DNA of 64,000 nt from Scytalidium lignicola. Its lineage: Eukaryota; Ascomycota; Leotiomycetes. Positions 10,594-20,737 of this stretch are shown in pieces. Positions within the stretch are counted from its first letter, which is position 1, and each line of letters begins with the position of its first letter. Position numbers and translations under genes: made by a program. Where the stretch lies: the NCBI GenBank assembly GCA_002812745.2, contig NCSJ02000072.1:62001-126000 (forward strand), given 5' to 3'. A model generated the notes under the pieces. That model saw only the letters and a list, made by a program, of their open reading frames with translations. It was not told the origin of the DNA and did not search any database.

Positions 10594-12231
10594 CTACACG
10601 CTCAGAACATTCATGCCTCCAGCTTGGGTGGGGGCTGTAATGCCGCCATATCCCGTACCGAAGATGACGCTATTATCCTGTATAGCAACACCTCCACGGA
10701 ACGTACCATCCACCGGCCATGTGTCCAGAATCTTTCCTGTTATCTTCTGGACTGCTACGAGTGAGCTCTCGTTAGTACCTGTCTTGGCAACTAAAATGAC
10801 ATCCCCCACCACACTTGGAGGTCCATACGAAATTCCACCATCAGGAACTGGAACCCCCCAGAGAATTTTTCCAGTTGTGAGAGATGCAGCTCCATAAGCA
10901 CTTGAATTAGTTGTTTGTCCAGATGGCTCTATCGTCCATGCCCCTCCATTGGAGTTGATAGCGGTGTAATAAACCGAATGATCGTCGACAGCAATACCCC
11001 AACTCAAACCACCTGACATTCCATCTGGGCTCGTCATGGTGGTCCAGAATAGCTGGCCAGCCTGTGCAGACATGGCGTAGAGATCACCGTTCTTCTGTCC
11101 AATGACTATGGTGTCTTTTCCATATGGTGTATTCGCAGATCCAGGAATGAATGCAGGCGCCATGCCAAAATCAGCATCCGGACCAACCATCTCAGGGCAA
11201 TTTGCAAAGCTTTCTTTGCCACTGCCGCCTTGGAATCCGCAGGCTACTGTCCAGGCATCGAGGGTAGGCAACTGATGCACCCAGTTGACGATCCCAAGGT
11301 CGATATCAACAGCAATCACGGATTCTTGCATGATATCTTTTGGTAGACAAGAATCCGAGACAAGACCTTGAGCAACGGCAGGTATCTTTGCAGTTTCATT
11401 CTGCCATTGTATTCTGACTTCGGGATAAGTGTAGGTGTTGCAAGTACCAAAGATAACCTGGTTGCGAGTAACATCAATCGGAGGTTGGCTGCCCCAGACC
11501 GCAACACCAGCCCATCCTGCCTCTGCCTGAGCATCTGGGATCATAGGGATATCCCAGAGAGTGGTGAAATTGTTGTGAACTTTGTCAAAAGAGAATGCAG
11601 CGACATTACCAACGAACGAGCAGCAGACGTAACCAGGCACAGTCGCAGCCCCTTCCTCCATGCTTGACGCACCAACAAAAATCTTTCCATTGTACACAGT
11701 TGGAGACATGGTGACCATGGCCACTTCATGAGGATTTACCTGGGTCATGCCGAGAACGTGACCAGTATTCTTGTTGATGGCCACAATGAGAGCATTGACG
11801 AGTGTTCCGAAATATAATACATCCCCGTCAATCTGGGGACTGGTGCGTGACGCTGGTCCGCCCAAAGAAGCCTGTTGAAGTGGAGTAACTGGAGCAATGC
11901 TTTCAACAACGCTGCTGACATTGACAGTCCAAACAGTCTTGCACTTGTTATAGTCGAAGGCGACAAGTAAACCACCCCAGGTTGGGTAATATGCTACGTT
12001 GCCTGATATTACTGGAGTCGCACTGATACCGCCGGATGCATAATGAACAGGCTTACAGTGGTTTGAGAGTGTTTTGACGTTAGCGGTGGAAATGTCTCGG
12101 TTCTGAGAGGCCCAGCGTCGGTTGGTAAAGCCTTCTCCCCATCCGGACCATGTTGAGCTATCGTCGACTGCATGTCCTTTCACTTGGGAAACAAGAGCGA
12201 AGATTGAGATAGCCAAAGTGTAGAACAACAT
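10594..12231 (-). CDS. Secreted PQQ-type quinoprotein (polyvinyl-alcohol-dehydrogenase-like)
   Basis: A single intact frame of 545 residues. Residues 1-19 (MLFYTLAISIFALVSQVKG) are a clear signal peptide. The mature protein has repeated beta-propeller blades of the PQQ/quinoprotein alcohol dehydrogenase type: WSGWGEGFTNRRWASQNR at the N-terminus, then SPQIDGDVLYFGT, SPTVYNGKIFVGAS, KDTIVIGQKNGDLYAMSA, PSVVGDVILVAKTG and VIFGTGYGG. Each pairs a 'g..vyfG' strand with 'l.Ald..tG' strands. An adjacent Cys-Cys pair (GYVCCSFVGN, about residue 200) recalls the vicinal disulfide ring next to PQQ in bacterial methanol and ethanol dehydrogenases. I see no haem-binding CxxCH motif, so it is not a fused quinohaemoprotein. 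The substrate cannot be told from sequence. A TATATA box lies about 75 bp upstream. Confidence 0.85.
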   Translation of the reverse strand: MLFYTLAISIFALVSQVKGHAVDDSSTWSGWGEGFTNRRWASQNRDISTANVKTLSNHCKPVHYASGGISATPVISGNVAYYPTWGGLLVAFDYNKCKTVWTVNVSSVVESIAPVTPLQQASLGGPASRTSPQIDGDVLYFGTLVNALIVAINKNTGHVLGMTQVNPHEVAMVTMSPTVYNGKIFVGASSMEEGAATVPGYVCCSFVGNVAAFSFDKVHNNFTTLWDIPMIPDAQAEAGWAGVAVWGSQPPIDVTRNQVIFGTCNTYTYPEVRIQWQNETAKIPAVAQGLVSDSCLPKDIMQESVIAVDIDLGIVNWVHQLPTLDAWTVACGFQGGSGKESFANCPEMVGPDADFGMAPAFIPGSANTPYGKDTIVIGQKNGDLYAMSAQAGQLFWTTMTSPDGMSGGLSWGIAVDDHSVYYTAINSNGGAWTIEPSGQTTNSSAYGAASLTTGKILWGVPVPDGGISYGPPSVVGDVILVAKTGTNESSLVAVQKITGKILDTWPVDGTFRGGVAIQDNSVIFGTGYGGITAPTQAGGMNVLSV

Positions 12232-12303
12232 TTTGTTATCAGTTCAGGCAACACTTTTGGCATCGTGGGGGCCAGTCAAATGGATACAGAGAGGACAGGT
12301 CGA

Positions 12304-12309
12304 TATATA
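12304..12309 (-). promoter_or_regulatory. Putative TATA box of the quinoprotein gene
   Basis: TATATA lies about 73 bp upstream of the ATG at 12231, a usual distance for a fungal core promoter. This is position and sequence only. Confidence 0.4.
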
Positions 12310-13605
12310 CCTGTACCACCTGGTACTATGAGACCACATGGGATTGCTATATATCATAGCTGCAGTGCTTCTCCACGATAACCCCGAGAAACAGTCGACT
12401 CCATACCTCATCCTGGGCCCTTGTTTCTTCAGTGGACCACCATTTACCTTATCTGGGCTACTGGCTATTCGACACTAGGTCTATACTAGAAAGAAGATAT
12501 TATAGTGCGAGGGAAAGAGTAAAGCCCCCACCGCTTTGTTTCGTACTCCTTGAGAATTCGACCCAATCACCCCTATCAATGTCCGATCGTTCATCTTGTC
12601 TACATCGGCTTTATTGTAGCATAATGGAAAGCTGATCTCCGACTCCGATCTTGCTCGGAGGAGGTATCCTAATACTGGCTGGCTCTATATTGTGAAATCT
12701 ATGGGAATGGGCAGTAGTCGCATGGAAAGTTGGCGTTGGTCCTTCCCTACTCGCTGCAGCACTTATGTGTGTGGGGCATAAGGTACAGGTTTGTAGCCCT
12801 TCTAGTTGGTACAACGCAGGAAAACAACATCTGCTGCAGGGGACTTGATAATACCATCCAATGAGCAGCGCTCAAGGGAGTATACGTTTGCTTTGGAGAG
12901 GCGAATCTATCGATAGCAGGCACTATGGAGGCCAAAATGGCTGAGCCGCGATTAACCAATCCCATCACGCGGGGAAATCGGCCGCGAACGTATTCGGTTG
13001 TCGCCTTCCTAAGCTTAAAAATCCGGGGAAATTACGGCACGGAACGGCACTGTGACAGGGAATCCGGGGGGTACACATAATCCTACTCATGCATCGACTT
13101 TAAAAGCTCGTCGCCATTGCCTTGGGAAAACCACTTTGCAAATTTCTTTGTAAAAGGATGCTAAAGGGGCTTTAAAGGGGCTTCTATTGCGCAAAGGGCT
13201 TCTCAGCGAGAAAACTAACAAATATATAGTTTTTGGCGCTTAGCTACGGTGCTGTATTTGAAAACTGCGGTGAACCAATAAGAGGGGGTCTCGTGCGCAA
13301 CGTTCAAACATTTGCCAAGACTACACTTCCCTACGGTACTTACAGTACACTGTAGATTAGATTCTGCGGTCTGATAGAAGCCCCGAGGATTGGCAGAACT
13401 GTACTGTTGTTTGCCTATCTTAGTCATCGCACGGTATGAAGTATGATAAGAAGATTTTTCATATTTTTCTACTCTACACACCACTAAGAGACAGAAAGAG
13501 CCTGTGGTTATTAATAGCTGGGTTTATTTAACTTACCTTAAGATAGCTGATAAATGTTATTATCAAGTTGTCCTCCAATCGTTGCCTGAGTCCGACCAAC
13601 ATTAT
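12310..13605. other. Intergenic region upstream of the quinoprotein gene
   Basis: Short overlapping open frames exist on both strands, but none has a motif or plausible splice partner. The region is less AT-rich than its neighbours. I see nothing to annotate beyond promoter sequence. Confidence 0.4.
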
Positions 13606-13809
13606 TCATACTGCGGAGCTCCTTAGTCTGAAGTAGGAGCCGTTCTTTGGTTCCCCAGAGAGAGAGCCAGTCACATCAGTTAAATTCCGCACTTTTTTAT
13701 CCTTACTAGAGCCCCACTTGATCGGCCACTGTGTTTCAATGGTATATGTATCGGCGCCGAGATATATATCCATCGAGACAATATCAGCCATTTCAGGGGG
13801 GATGTCCAA
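13606..13809 (-). CDS. Possible terminal exon or relic, unknown family
   Basis: A 67-codon frame without an ATG (LDIPPEMADIVSMDIYLGAD, then TYTIETQWPIKW), closed by a stop at 13606. Its composition is protein-like (IYLGADTYTIETQWPIKW), unlike the surrounding chance frames. It is open upstream only as far as a stop two codons earlier, so it would need a splice acceptor. I recognise no family. It could be a last exon or a gene remnant. Confidence 0.2.
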   Translation of the reverse strand: MDIPPEMADIVSMDIYLGADTYTIETQWPIKWGSSKDKKVRNLTDVTGSLSGEPKNGSYFRLRSSAV

Positions 13810-13929
13810 GAACCAAGTTCAAAATGAATTTCACAGTCCCGGATCCGGCCTTGCCAGAATAGTAATAGTGCATGATAATAGTCCAGATCCAGAGCTTTAC
13901 GTATCATATTTTATACCCACACGTTAGTT

Positions 13930-15220
13930 CAGTAAATCTCGTCATAAAAGAAAGTCGATTCTTAAGTTGGTGGAACATAGAAGCGTAACCATGAACTTAT
14001 CATTGTGCCCATGAATTGGCTCTGTGTAGTTTGGAAAAGATAACAAGTGCATCACCTAATTGGTCGAAAGTATCAGCATGTAACCTCAGGTATATATTTT
14101 ACCATTGATCTTGGATAATTCACTTGCAATCATACAATTCACCTAAAGCAGCATCTACTTTTGGTGAATATCTTTGTTACTTGGCAATACCGTCACTATG
14201 GGTGCTCGTAAAAATTTTCATTTCTAGTTCTAGGGGATTTTGAAGAGGTAGTGAACATAATTTCAGAAAATTGAGTGTATTGTCACGAAGTTGAGAGTTG
14301 CGAGTCGCAGAACTGCATTATACGGAGGGAGACCACTCCAACTACCCATTTCCTCTCAACCGTAGCTTAGTTGCAATGACAAACATAAACTAAATAAAAG
14401 CAGGAGAAAATAATATAGGTTATGAGGTGTAGTTCTCCGAATTAACATTAGGCGATTACAACATAACACTCACGTAAGTCCAAGGTTGCACGGCATTGCA
14501 TACGATGCGTAGATAAACTCGAGACATGGTTGTATTGCTTATCTGTATTTGGTCATCACTCTATTTTACACAAACAATTCTCATACTCGTGATTGCATTT
14601 TGTCCATCTGCCAAATTAACCAAGGCTTAAAAGTATAAGATAATTTTATACAAACAACCCAACAGCTTGGAACGGTCAAAGCATTAAGACCAGTTAATAA
14701 TCAGTTAGAGTGCGGGGAATGCACTTTTTAATGTTCGAATGTGACGCAGCGACATTCACAACAAAGTAGAATGATCTTGAGGATCGAATGAGTACAAAGC
14801 TCGTAGTGATTCCTCCTCTCAACAAACACTTTGGCGTAAGCTGCCTCTCCTTGAATCAATGGTGGACGCGCTATATGCGAAGAGCACTCCAATCTCAAAT
14901 CCTGCTGTCTAACTGAGCTTGAGAAGTTATGGCCTTGATATCGGATTGCCCTTCGGGTTGCAAAGGATGAGCGACGGGAAAGGAAGATTCCTGGAGTTTC
15001 ATGCGCCTTAATTCTGTTTTTTTATTTATAGTGCTTTAATTCATTGCGCGACTGAACGAACAGACCCCAGACAAAGTTTCCATTTCCGCGCGAGGTCACC
15101 ACACGATCTGTTTTTAGAACTCCGCAACGTAATGTCAAAAAAGCAGGGTGTGTTTTTTATGCTACATTTGATCTATCTTCTCTCCTCCGTCTCATAAGAG
15201 AGCTCTGACATATGCCATGC
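13930..15220. other. AT-rich intergenic region
   Basis: No coding frame, RNA gene or repeat is supportable in this stretch between the doubtful minus-strand exon and the decayed kinase gene. Confidence 0.4.
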
Positions 15221-15249
15221 TCTTGCGAGGAATCCAAGCAACCGGAAAG

Positions 15250-16720
15250 CGGGAGCCTAACCGGGTTATTTTCTTTTCATTTGAAGACGGTGTGGAGTGG
15301 GTTTTTCTTCTCAGAAATGCCACGATATTTCCACAGAGACCATGGCGAAGTAACTTGAGAGCGATGTTGCAACTATGAAAGCTATCAAGCTAAACACTTC
15401 AATTTCTGTCCCAGAGGTATTTAATTACAGGTACGTCATTAGGACACCTATGTCAGACCACGCCCACTGATTATCTTAGAAGTTCTACCAGATCTAATTC
15501 GATTGGAATACCTTTTATCCTTATGAGCAAAGCCCCTGGCTTTCCACTTAGCAAGTATTCTTGGTGTTTACCCCGAAGGCTTGATCTCGCCTCGCAAACG
15601 TCCCTAGGGATATTGAGAGAACGAGCGAAGAGAAAATAATAAGGCAGCTGGGAGCGATAACTTCAAAGCTGCTAAATCTGCGGTTTGACAAGATAAAATC
15701 ACTGTCTGAGGAAGATTGCGAATATCGTGTCAAGAAGTCCCTTTCTCCTGCTCTGGTTTGGCATCACCGGGATTATTAAGGTGATGACGTCCTGCGAGGC
15801 TAATTTCAACATAGCCACGATTACTATGAATCTCTCCTTTCAGCGTTTTTTTNCTTCACATAAAAGTCCTTCCAATAGAGTAGCACGCTTTTTTTGCTCC
15901 AATCTTAGAACCTAAAGAATTCGAAACATTCCTCAGCCACCCAGCTGCACTTTGTCGATGGAACGATTTTGTTGTTGGGTGGAAGATTGATAGTAGCAAA
16001 ANGCCGATTAGATTATTGCGTTACTCGATATTTCCTGAGAAAAATGACACCTTCGATTAGTCAACAGTCTTTCACAACCTTTGGTGATATAGATGGATAC
16101 GCCCTTAACCACCCAGATCTCAGCTTAAGCAATATATTTGTTGATGATGACTTTAATATCACCTGTATCATTGACTGAGGGCACTCCTCCACCGTTCCTA
16201 CCTCAAACCTTCTTATAACTCCGAGCTTCCCTTATCCAAGAGATGAAGTGGATAGGACAGTAGCCTCTTCTTTTAGGACTAGTTTTATCCAGTATTTTTT
16301 CCAAGAGCAAGATGTCAAGCTGGGCTCTGAATTCTGGAACTCTACCCGAAGAGCGTAGCTATTTACGCGGCTAGTGACTCTAGATGGCTTGCAAGACCAT
16401 TGTTATTTCACAGAGCTGTATATATCTTTGTATAATCCTGATGATATCAATATTGCGATGTTTTTCAGAGAGTTGCAGAAGGGAGAGGAATTTGTAAAGA
16501 TGGCTAGGATACTTTCAGAAGATGATCGCCTAGCACGTAAGATTAAAAAAANCTAAGAGAGTATTTTCGTTATTCAGGTTCGGCAAGTGAAGCTATATCG
16601 AGTATGCTTACAATGTTAGCAGGACTCAGCCAGGGTTTCGTAGCGGATAAGAGGCTATGGAAATGGATTGAAGAAACAACTAACGAGACCTCTGTGCAGC
16701 TGATGGATAACAAAACCTAA
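15250..16720 (+). pseudogene. Decayed APH-type phosphotransferase (fungal aminoglycoside-kinase-like family)
   Basis: Pieces of the protein appear in order but in changing frames. NRVIFFSFEDGVEWVFLL (about 15260-15315) is the N-lobe. VATMKAIKLNTSISVPEVF (about 15366-15425) matches the family 'sEvaTmkyvre.T.iPvP.v'. HPDLSLSNIFVDDDFN (about 16110-16157) is the catalytic loop HxDxxxxNixVD. Next comes ITCIID and a TGA at 16176-16178 exactly where the family has the Trp of 'IIDWe'. A C-terminal helical part (RLWKWIEETT) ends near 16720. Several more stops, frame changes and three N bases lie between. The family covers choline/aminoglycoside-kinase-like fungal proteins of mostly unknown substrate. 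The TGG-to-TGA change is what RIP or simple cytosine deamination would give. Confidence 0.75.
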
Positions 16721-16759
16721 ATATCGTTATGCTTCGAATCTTGACGACACAATTTCTAT

Positions 16760-18250
16760 TTACTCTATCATACTTGATCGATTTCCCTCCGTGACAAAAG
16801 CCATTTCTCCCACAAGCCCCTTCACAGCTCCTATCAATTTCTCTACGGAGCAAGTTATTTGTCTAATTACAACATGGACAGCCATAATTGGTTCGTTGTC
16901 TAACTCAGGAACTAGCATCCAGTTATTGTTGGATGTTGCTTTATTTAGTTCGGGCAGAAGAGGCTTAGCCGAGAACATGGATGAGGAAAGGGCTGAAATG
17001 ACAGTTGCAACCGCTATGAGATTCCCCTTGATAATACATTCTGGCCACTTCATTACGGAAGTGGCCGTTTAGCTTTCCTTGAAAAGCTTAAGAGATATAT
17101 GCAACAATGCTCAGTAATAATACAATGCTGGATCGTCAATGTCAGTAGTAGCTTGAAAGGAGAGACGAAGAACTTGCTTTTGAATCTCCTCAACAATCAA
17201 ATCATACTCTTCCTTTGGAAACTTTCCTCCAATGGAAACCTCATAGTTCATCATAGTAGAATGTTCTCGCATCTGTGCCAATAATGCGAGCTCTTGGTAT
17301 AAGATTTTATATCTTGCGTTCTTTAATCTCCGCATAGGACTTGATTCAAGTTCTAAATCACCCTCCAGATCGTGGAGTCGTTGATACAATGTGCCAGAGA
17401 CCAAGCTAGAGTACTTTACTAGGAGCGAGAGTGATGTACTTACTTTAAAGTGAAGTATTGTGTGTTCCGATATCTGGACGGGGAATATTGTCCAGAAAAA
17501 TGCCACAAAAAGACCAGCGATAACACAGAGAAGGCGGTAGGGGGCGAGGATGTAAAGAGGGAAATACTTTTGTCTAGACGCCATCGCCTTTTCCATACCG
17601 TTGACATCAGCTTGGAGCTCGTACGATTTAAAGGAGGTTAGCATACCGGCATTCCTAGTATCCCCGAGAGCAATAATAGTAGTTACCGGTAATGGGAACT
17701 TGGTTAACCGTTACCAGTATGAAAACCACGATGAAACGCGGATATCAGAAGAAAGTAATAGTAGAACAACATGGAGAAAAAAAAGAATACTACAACTCTT
17801 GCAGGACTTCCATCGACAATGTACCATTAACATACGCCATTATCATAGCAAGTGCCGTACCAAACGCTCGACCGGCAAACCCGTAGATTGCGTTTCCGGA
17901 TGTTGGACTCATGCTGATAGGAATCATGACCATTGCTCAGACGAGACGATATTCAACAAAGAACTGTTGTGTTTCCCGGAGGAAATCGATGATACCTATG
18001 CTCATTGTAGCTGCGGCCACATGCAGACCGAACTTAGAGGAATCAGAGGACAACATAGGCAAAATGGATCGAATTAAATTCCCAAAGGCTTCGAGAGAGC
18101 TGGTCGGTAAACGATGTTCTGGATCTCTGGAAAAGTTAAAACTCGGCCAAAATTTCACCGTCAACGATGGGTTTCTCTTGCTGATCCGGGGTTGCTCCCC
18201 TTTTTGCGGCCTACCAGTTGGGCAAAGGAAATATAAAGCCTCTTTTGCCT
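16760..18250 (-). pseudogene. Decayed aromatic-acid-exporter-like (DUF2422/DUF2421) transporter
   Basis: On the minus strand the 6-TM N-terminal and DUF2421 parts of a fungal ArAE-type putative transporter can be read. KFGLHVAAATMSIGIIDFL and FVEYRLV precede a TGA at 17937-17939 that replaces the Trp of 'qRLvWAm'. Then come MIPISMSPTSGNAIYGFAG, a decayed stretch, and YFPLYILAPYRLLCVIAG followed by FFWTIFPVQISEHTI. The open part at 17644-17111 continues with HDLEGDLELESSPMRRL, ELALLAQMREHS and IGGKFPKEEYDLIVEEI, which are DUF2421 signatures. The last part (AVHVVIRQITCSVEKLIGAV) lies at about 16885-16826. Stops and a frame change in the second membrane block mean no full-length product. Family members are membrane proteins related to fusaric-acid-resistance transporters. 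The orientation is opposite to the neighbouring APH relic. Confidence 0.75.
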
Positions 18251-19142
18251 ACAGCATCCGCTAATTTTGATTCGCTGTACTTGGCAAGCTGCCAAGCTGC
18301 CTTTGATGTAGAGCTTAACAGGGATTAGAGATAGATATGCTGTAGTAGTTTATTTAAAAATGTAGAATCGCAACTAGAAGAACAGCCAGCTCAAGCTTTT
18401 CTCCATTGTTTATTTTTAAGGGATAGCCCATTTTAATAACTTTACAGTTTATTTTCATGTTCATCGCAATATTAGCACTATAATTAATTGTTTTTAATCT
18501 AATTGATTTAGTATTCCTTACTCTTGAAGAAGTTATGGCTGCTAATAACAAATGTGTAAACTGCCATATTGAATTAGCTAAAAAGCTAGTTATACAGCGT
18601 GCAAATATCCATATTTACATCGAGGTCTGCCACATTCCATGGCCGAAAACGCGGCATACCACAAAGTTTTCAGAAATATTTAGTTCTACAACAATTTTGA
18701 TTTTCTTTGTTGAAAGAGTTGCTCTATAAATTTAATTCGTAAGCATTGGTATGGAATAACCACTAGTTACATCATTCACTAATAAGAACTCTCACAAAAA
18801 TAAACTGAAATAAAATCTAATAAGACAAGGATTTTATGTTTTTAGTCAAAAGGCGAGCTGATTTAAGCTATTCTAGGGTTCGTAATCATTTGTTTAAATT
18901 GGTGTTATTGTAACTTATTAATTTTTTTTNGGAGATTTGCACAATATATAGGCATTCTATGGCTGCATTATGATAGATTTCAGTTATGCCTCTACAACTC
19001 TAAATGTGTGGATTTGAAATTGCACATTTCAGTTAATAATTGATACAGACTGCGAATGTAAATATGTACAGTATTTGAAACTTAGTTAACATGTCTCCAA
19101 ATCTATCGTTGCATCTCGACACTATGTATCTCCTTGCGAGAT
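18251..19142. other. Very AT-rich intergenic DNA
   Basis: I see no gene. Short frames on both strands are lysine-, isoleucine- and asparagine-rich as expected by chance. One N follows a T run near 18930. Confidence 0.45.
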
Positions 19143-19556
19143 CTAGCTACTTGGGATAATTGCGCAGCCGGGAATCCCAGAGAAGAGCTCGACTTTGTTG
19201 ACGTTCTTTTGAATCAAATAGCAGGGGTATCCGTTAGCATCGATTAGAATGGGTGATTCCTGGTCTCCAGCACATTGTCCACCAGCAACAATGCCCTTGC
19301 CATCAACCTTCAACGAATCAAACTTGTCCGAAGGCAGGACCATCACACTACCAACGAACTGGCCGCCGACGTTGTAAACTGCATTGTCCATGATGCTACC
19401 GGCTGAGTCCCACTGTCCTATCCAGTTCTTGCAGCGAGGATCGGAGTAGTAGTTGACGTGGTCTGTATCCCGGATCTCGATGGCTGCCCCGAGACAGGTC
19501 GGGGCGATGAGCCCAAGGCCAAGCAGAACTGTGGAAAAGAAGCGCGAAGGGGCCAT
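19143..19556 (-). CDS. Small secreted cysteine-containing protein
   Basis: One intact exon of 137 residues. Residues 1-23 (MAPSRFFSTVLLGLGLIAPT, then CLG) form a signal peptide. The mature part of about 113 residues contains four cysteines (in DPRCKNW, GGQCAGD, GYPCYLI and IPGCAII), enough for two disulfides. No Kex2 dibasic repeats, RxLR-like motif or membrane anchor are present. Size, secretion and paired cysteines fit the broad group of small secreted proteins that includes effector candidates, but nothing in the sequence proves such a role. A TATATAAG motif lies about 215 bp upstream on the same strand, leaving room for a leader or a 5' intron. It is about 1.2 kb from the divergent secreted-protein gene at 20738. 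Confidence 0.75.
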   Translation of the reverse strand: MAPSRFFSTVLLGLGLIAPTCLGAAIEIRDTDHVNYYSDPRCKNWIGQWDSAGSIMDNAVYNVGGQFVGSVMVLPSDKFDSLKVDGKGIVAGGQCAGDQESPILIDANGYPCYLIQKNVNKVELFSGIPGCAIIPSS

Positions 19557-20737
19557 CTACAAGGCGGAGAGTCAACAGGTAGTGCTCAAGACCACATGTG
19601 TATATATTCTCAAGCTTGAATATCGAGTGTAGGATGTACAAAGGTGTATCAAAGCAAGACTCACTGTAGATTGTCTTAGAGCAGTTGTGTTGAATTGGAG
19701 AACTTCTTAAGGTGATTTGAATCGATTGTCGTTGCTGTCTGAGATTGATAGCGACATTCTGATGGCTCTCTTATATAGACAGGACAAGAGAGAATATGTT
19801 GGACTTGTCCAGTATCTAGAAAGGATGTGGTCAGCAAGCGACAACACGATCTTCTCAGAATAGAGTTGAGTGATCACTTTTGAAGCTATCCTTGCACGCG
19901 AGTTTGTTTCACACCCTGTTCGGAGTAATTAAGCCATCAGCAGTTAATCATCCTGCGTAACACTAGGTGTTGCTTCGCCGCTCAACCATAACGCACATGT
20001 CATATCGTAAAATCTCCCATTGGCTGGAGGCTAACACCAAATGCCTGGAACATAACTGCTGGATTGGGGAAGCTAGTAAGAGCCGCCAAGGCAAGTAGGA
20101 TGCCGATGTTTATATATGGAACCGCTAAAACCCTGTTTCTTTTTATTTAGGCTAGAACTTCTAGATGCTCCAAGATGGCTCGACATACTTACAAATCGGC
20201 TGGTTTGGCAGTCCAAGACTCTCGACCTCCCTCAACTCCTTTGCTCAGCCACCAGGTCCCCATCTTATAGCGTGCAGGACTTCTATTGGATAATGGAACC
20301 TTTTATAAATAGTCGTGTAGCGTTTAGAGAATGCGGGCATGAATCTGATGAATTACGGCTGATCATCTTGTCAGAGCCGCACCACTTGTAACGGCCGTGC
20401 GAATCCTTCGCAGAAACACTCCATGGACTTTAAATCTTTTTCAAAGTGTCAAGAGTCATTTAAAGCTACCACGTGTTCGACACAAAGAGCTTGATTGAAC
20501 TACCAGCATCTAGCCATGTCAGAATTATCTTTAGAATTCATTGGAAGGAATAATCTTCTCAGAAGATAGTATGGATGGTGATCGGTATGGTGATAGCTCT
20601 AAGATCCAAGATACTTTCAGTTTCACTTATATAAGAACGATCATTTGGTTCTTCGTTATGCCTCCCCAGAGAAGAATATCTTCTATACAACCCAGCTTCC
20701 TCCTTTCTCTTTACTTTATTTGCAGATTCTTAGCAAT
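19557..20737. other. Shared upstream region between two divergent secreted-protein genes
   Basis: No supported gene. It contains TATATAAG motifs oriented toward each gene: on the minus strand at about 19770-19777, and on the plus strand at 20628-20635, about 100 bp before the ATG at 20738. Both genes encode exported proteins, so coordinated expression is possible but not shown. Confidence 0.45.

Noticed and set aside
12432..13484. Several 60-90 codon frames upstream of the quinoprotein gene
   Set aside because: No motifs, no consistent splice sites, and frames on both strands overlap each other.
16791..17072. Plus-strand frame with FSTEQVICLITTW
   Set aside because: It is the complement of the DUF2421 C-terminal piece read on the minus strand.
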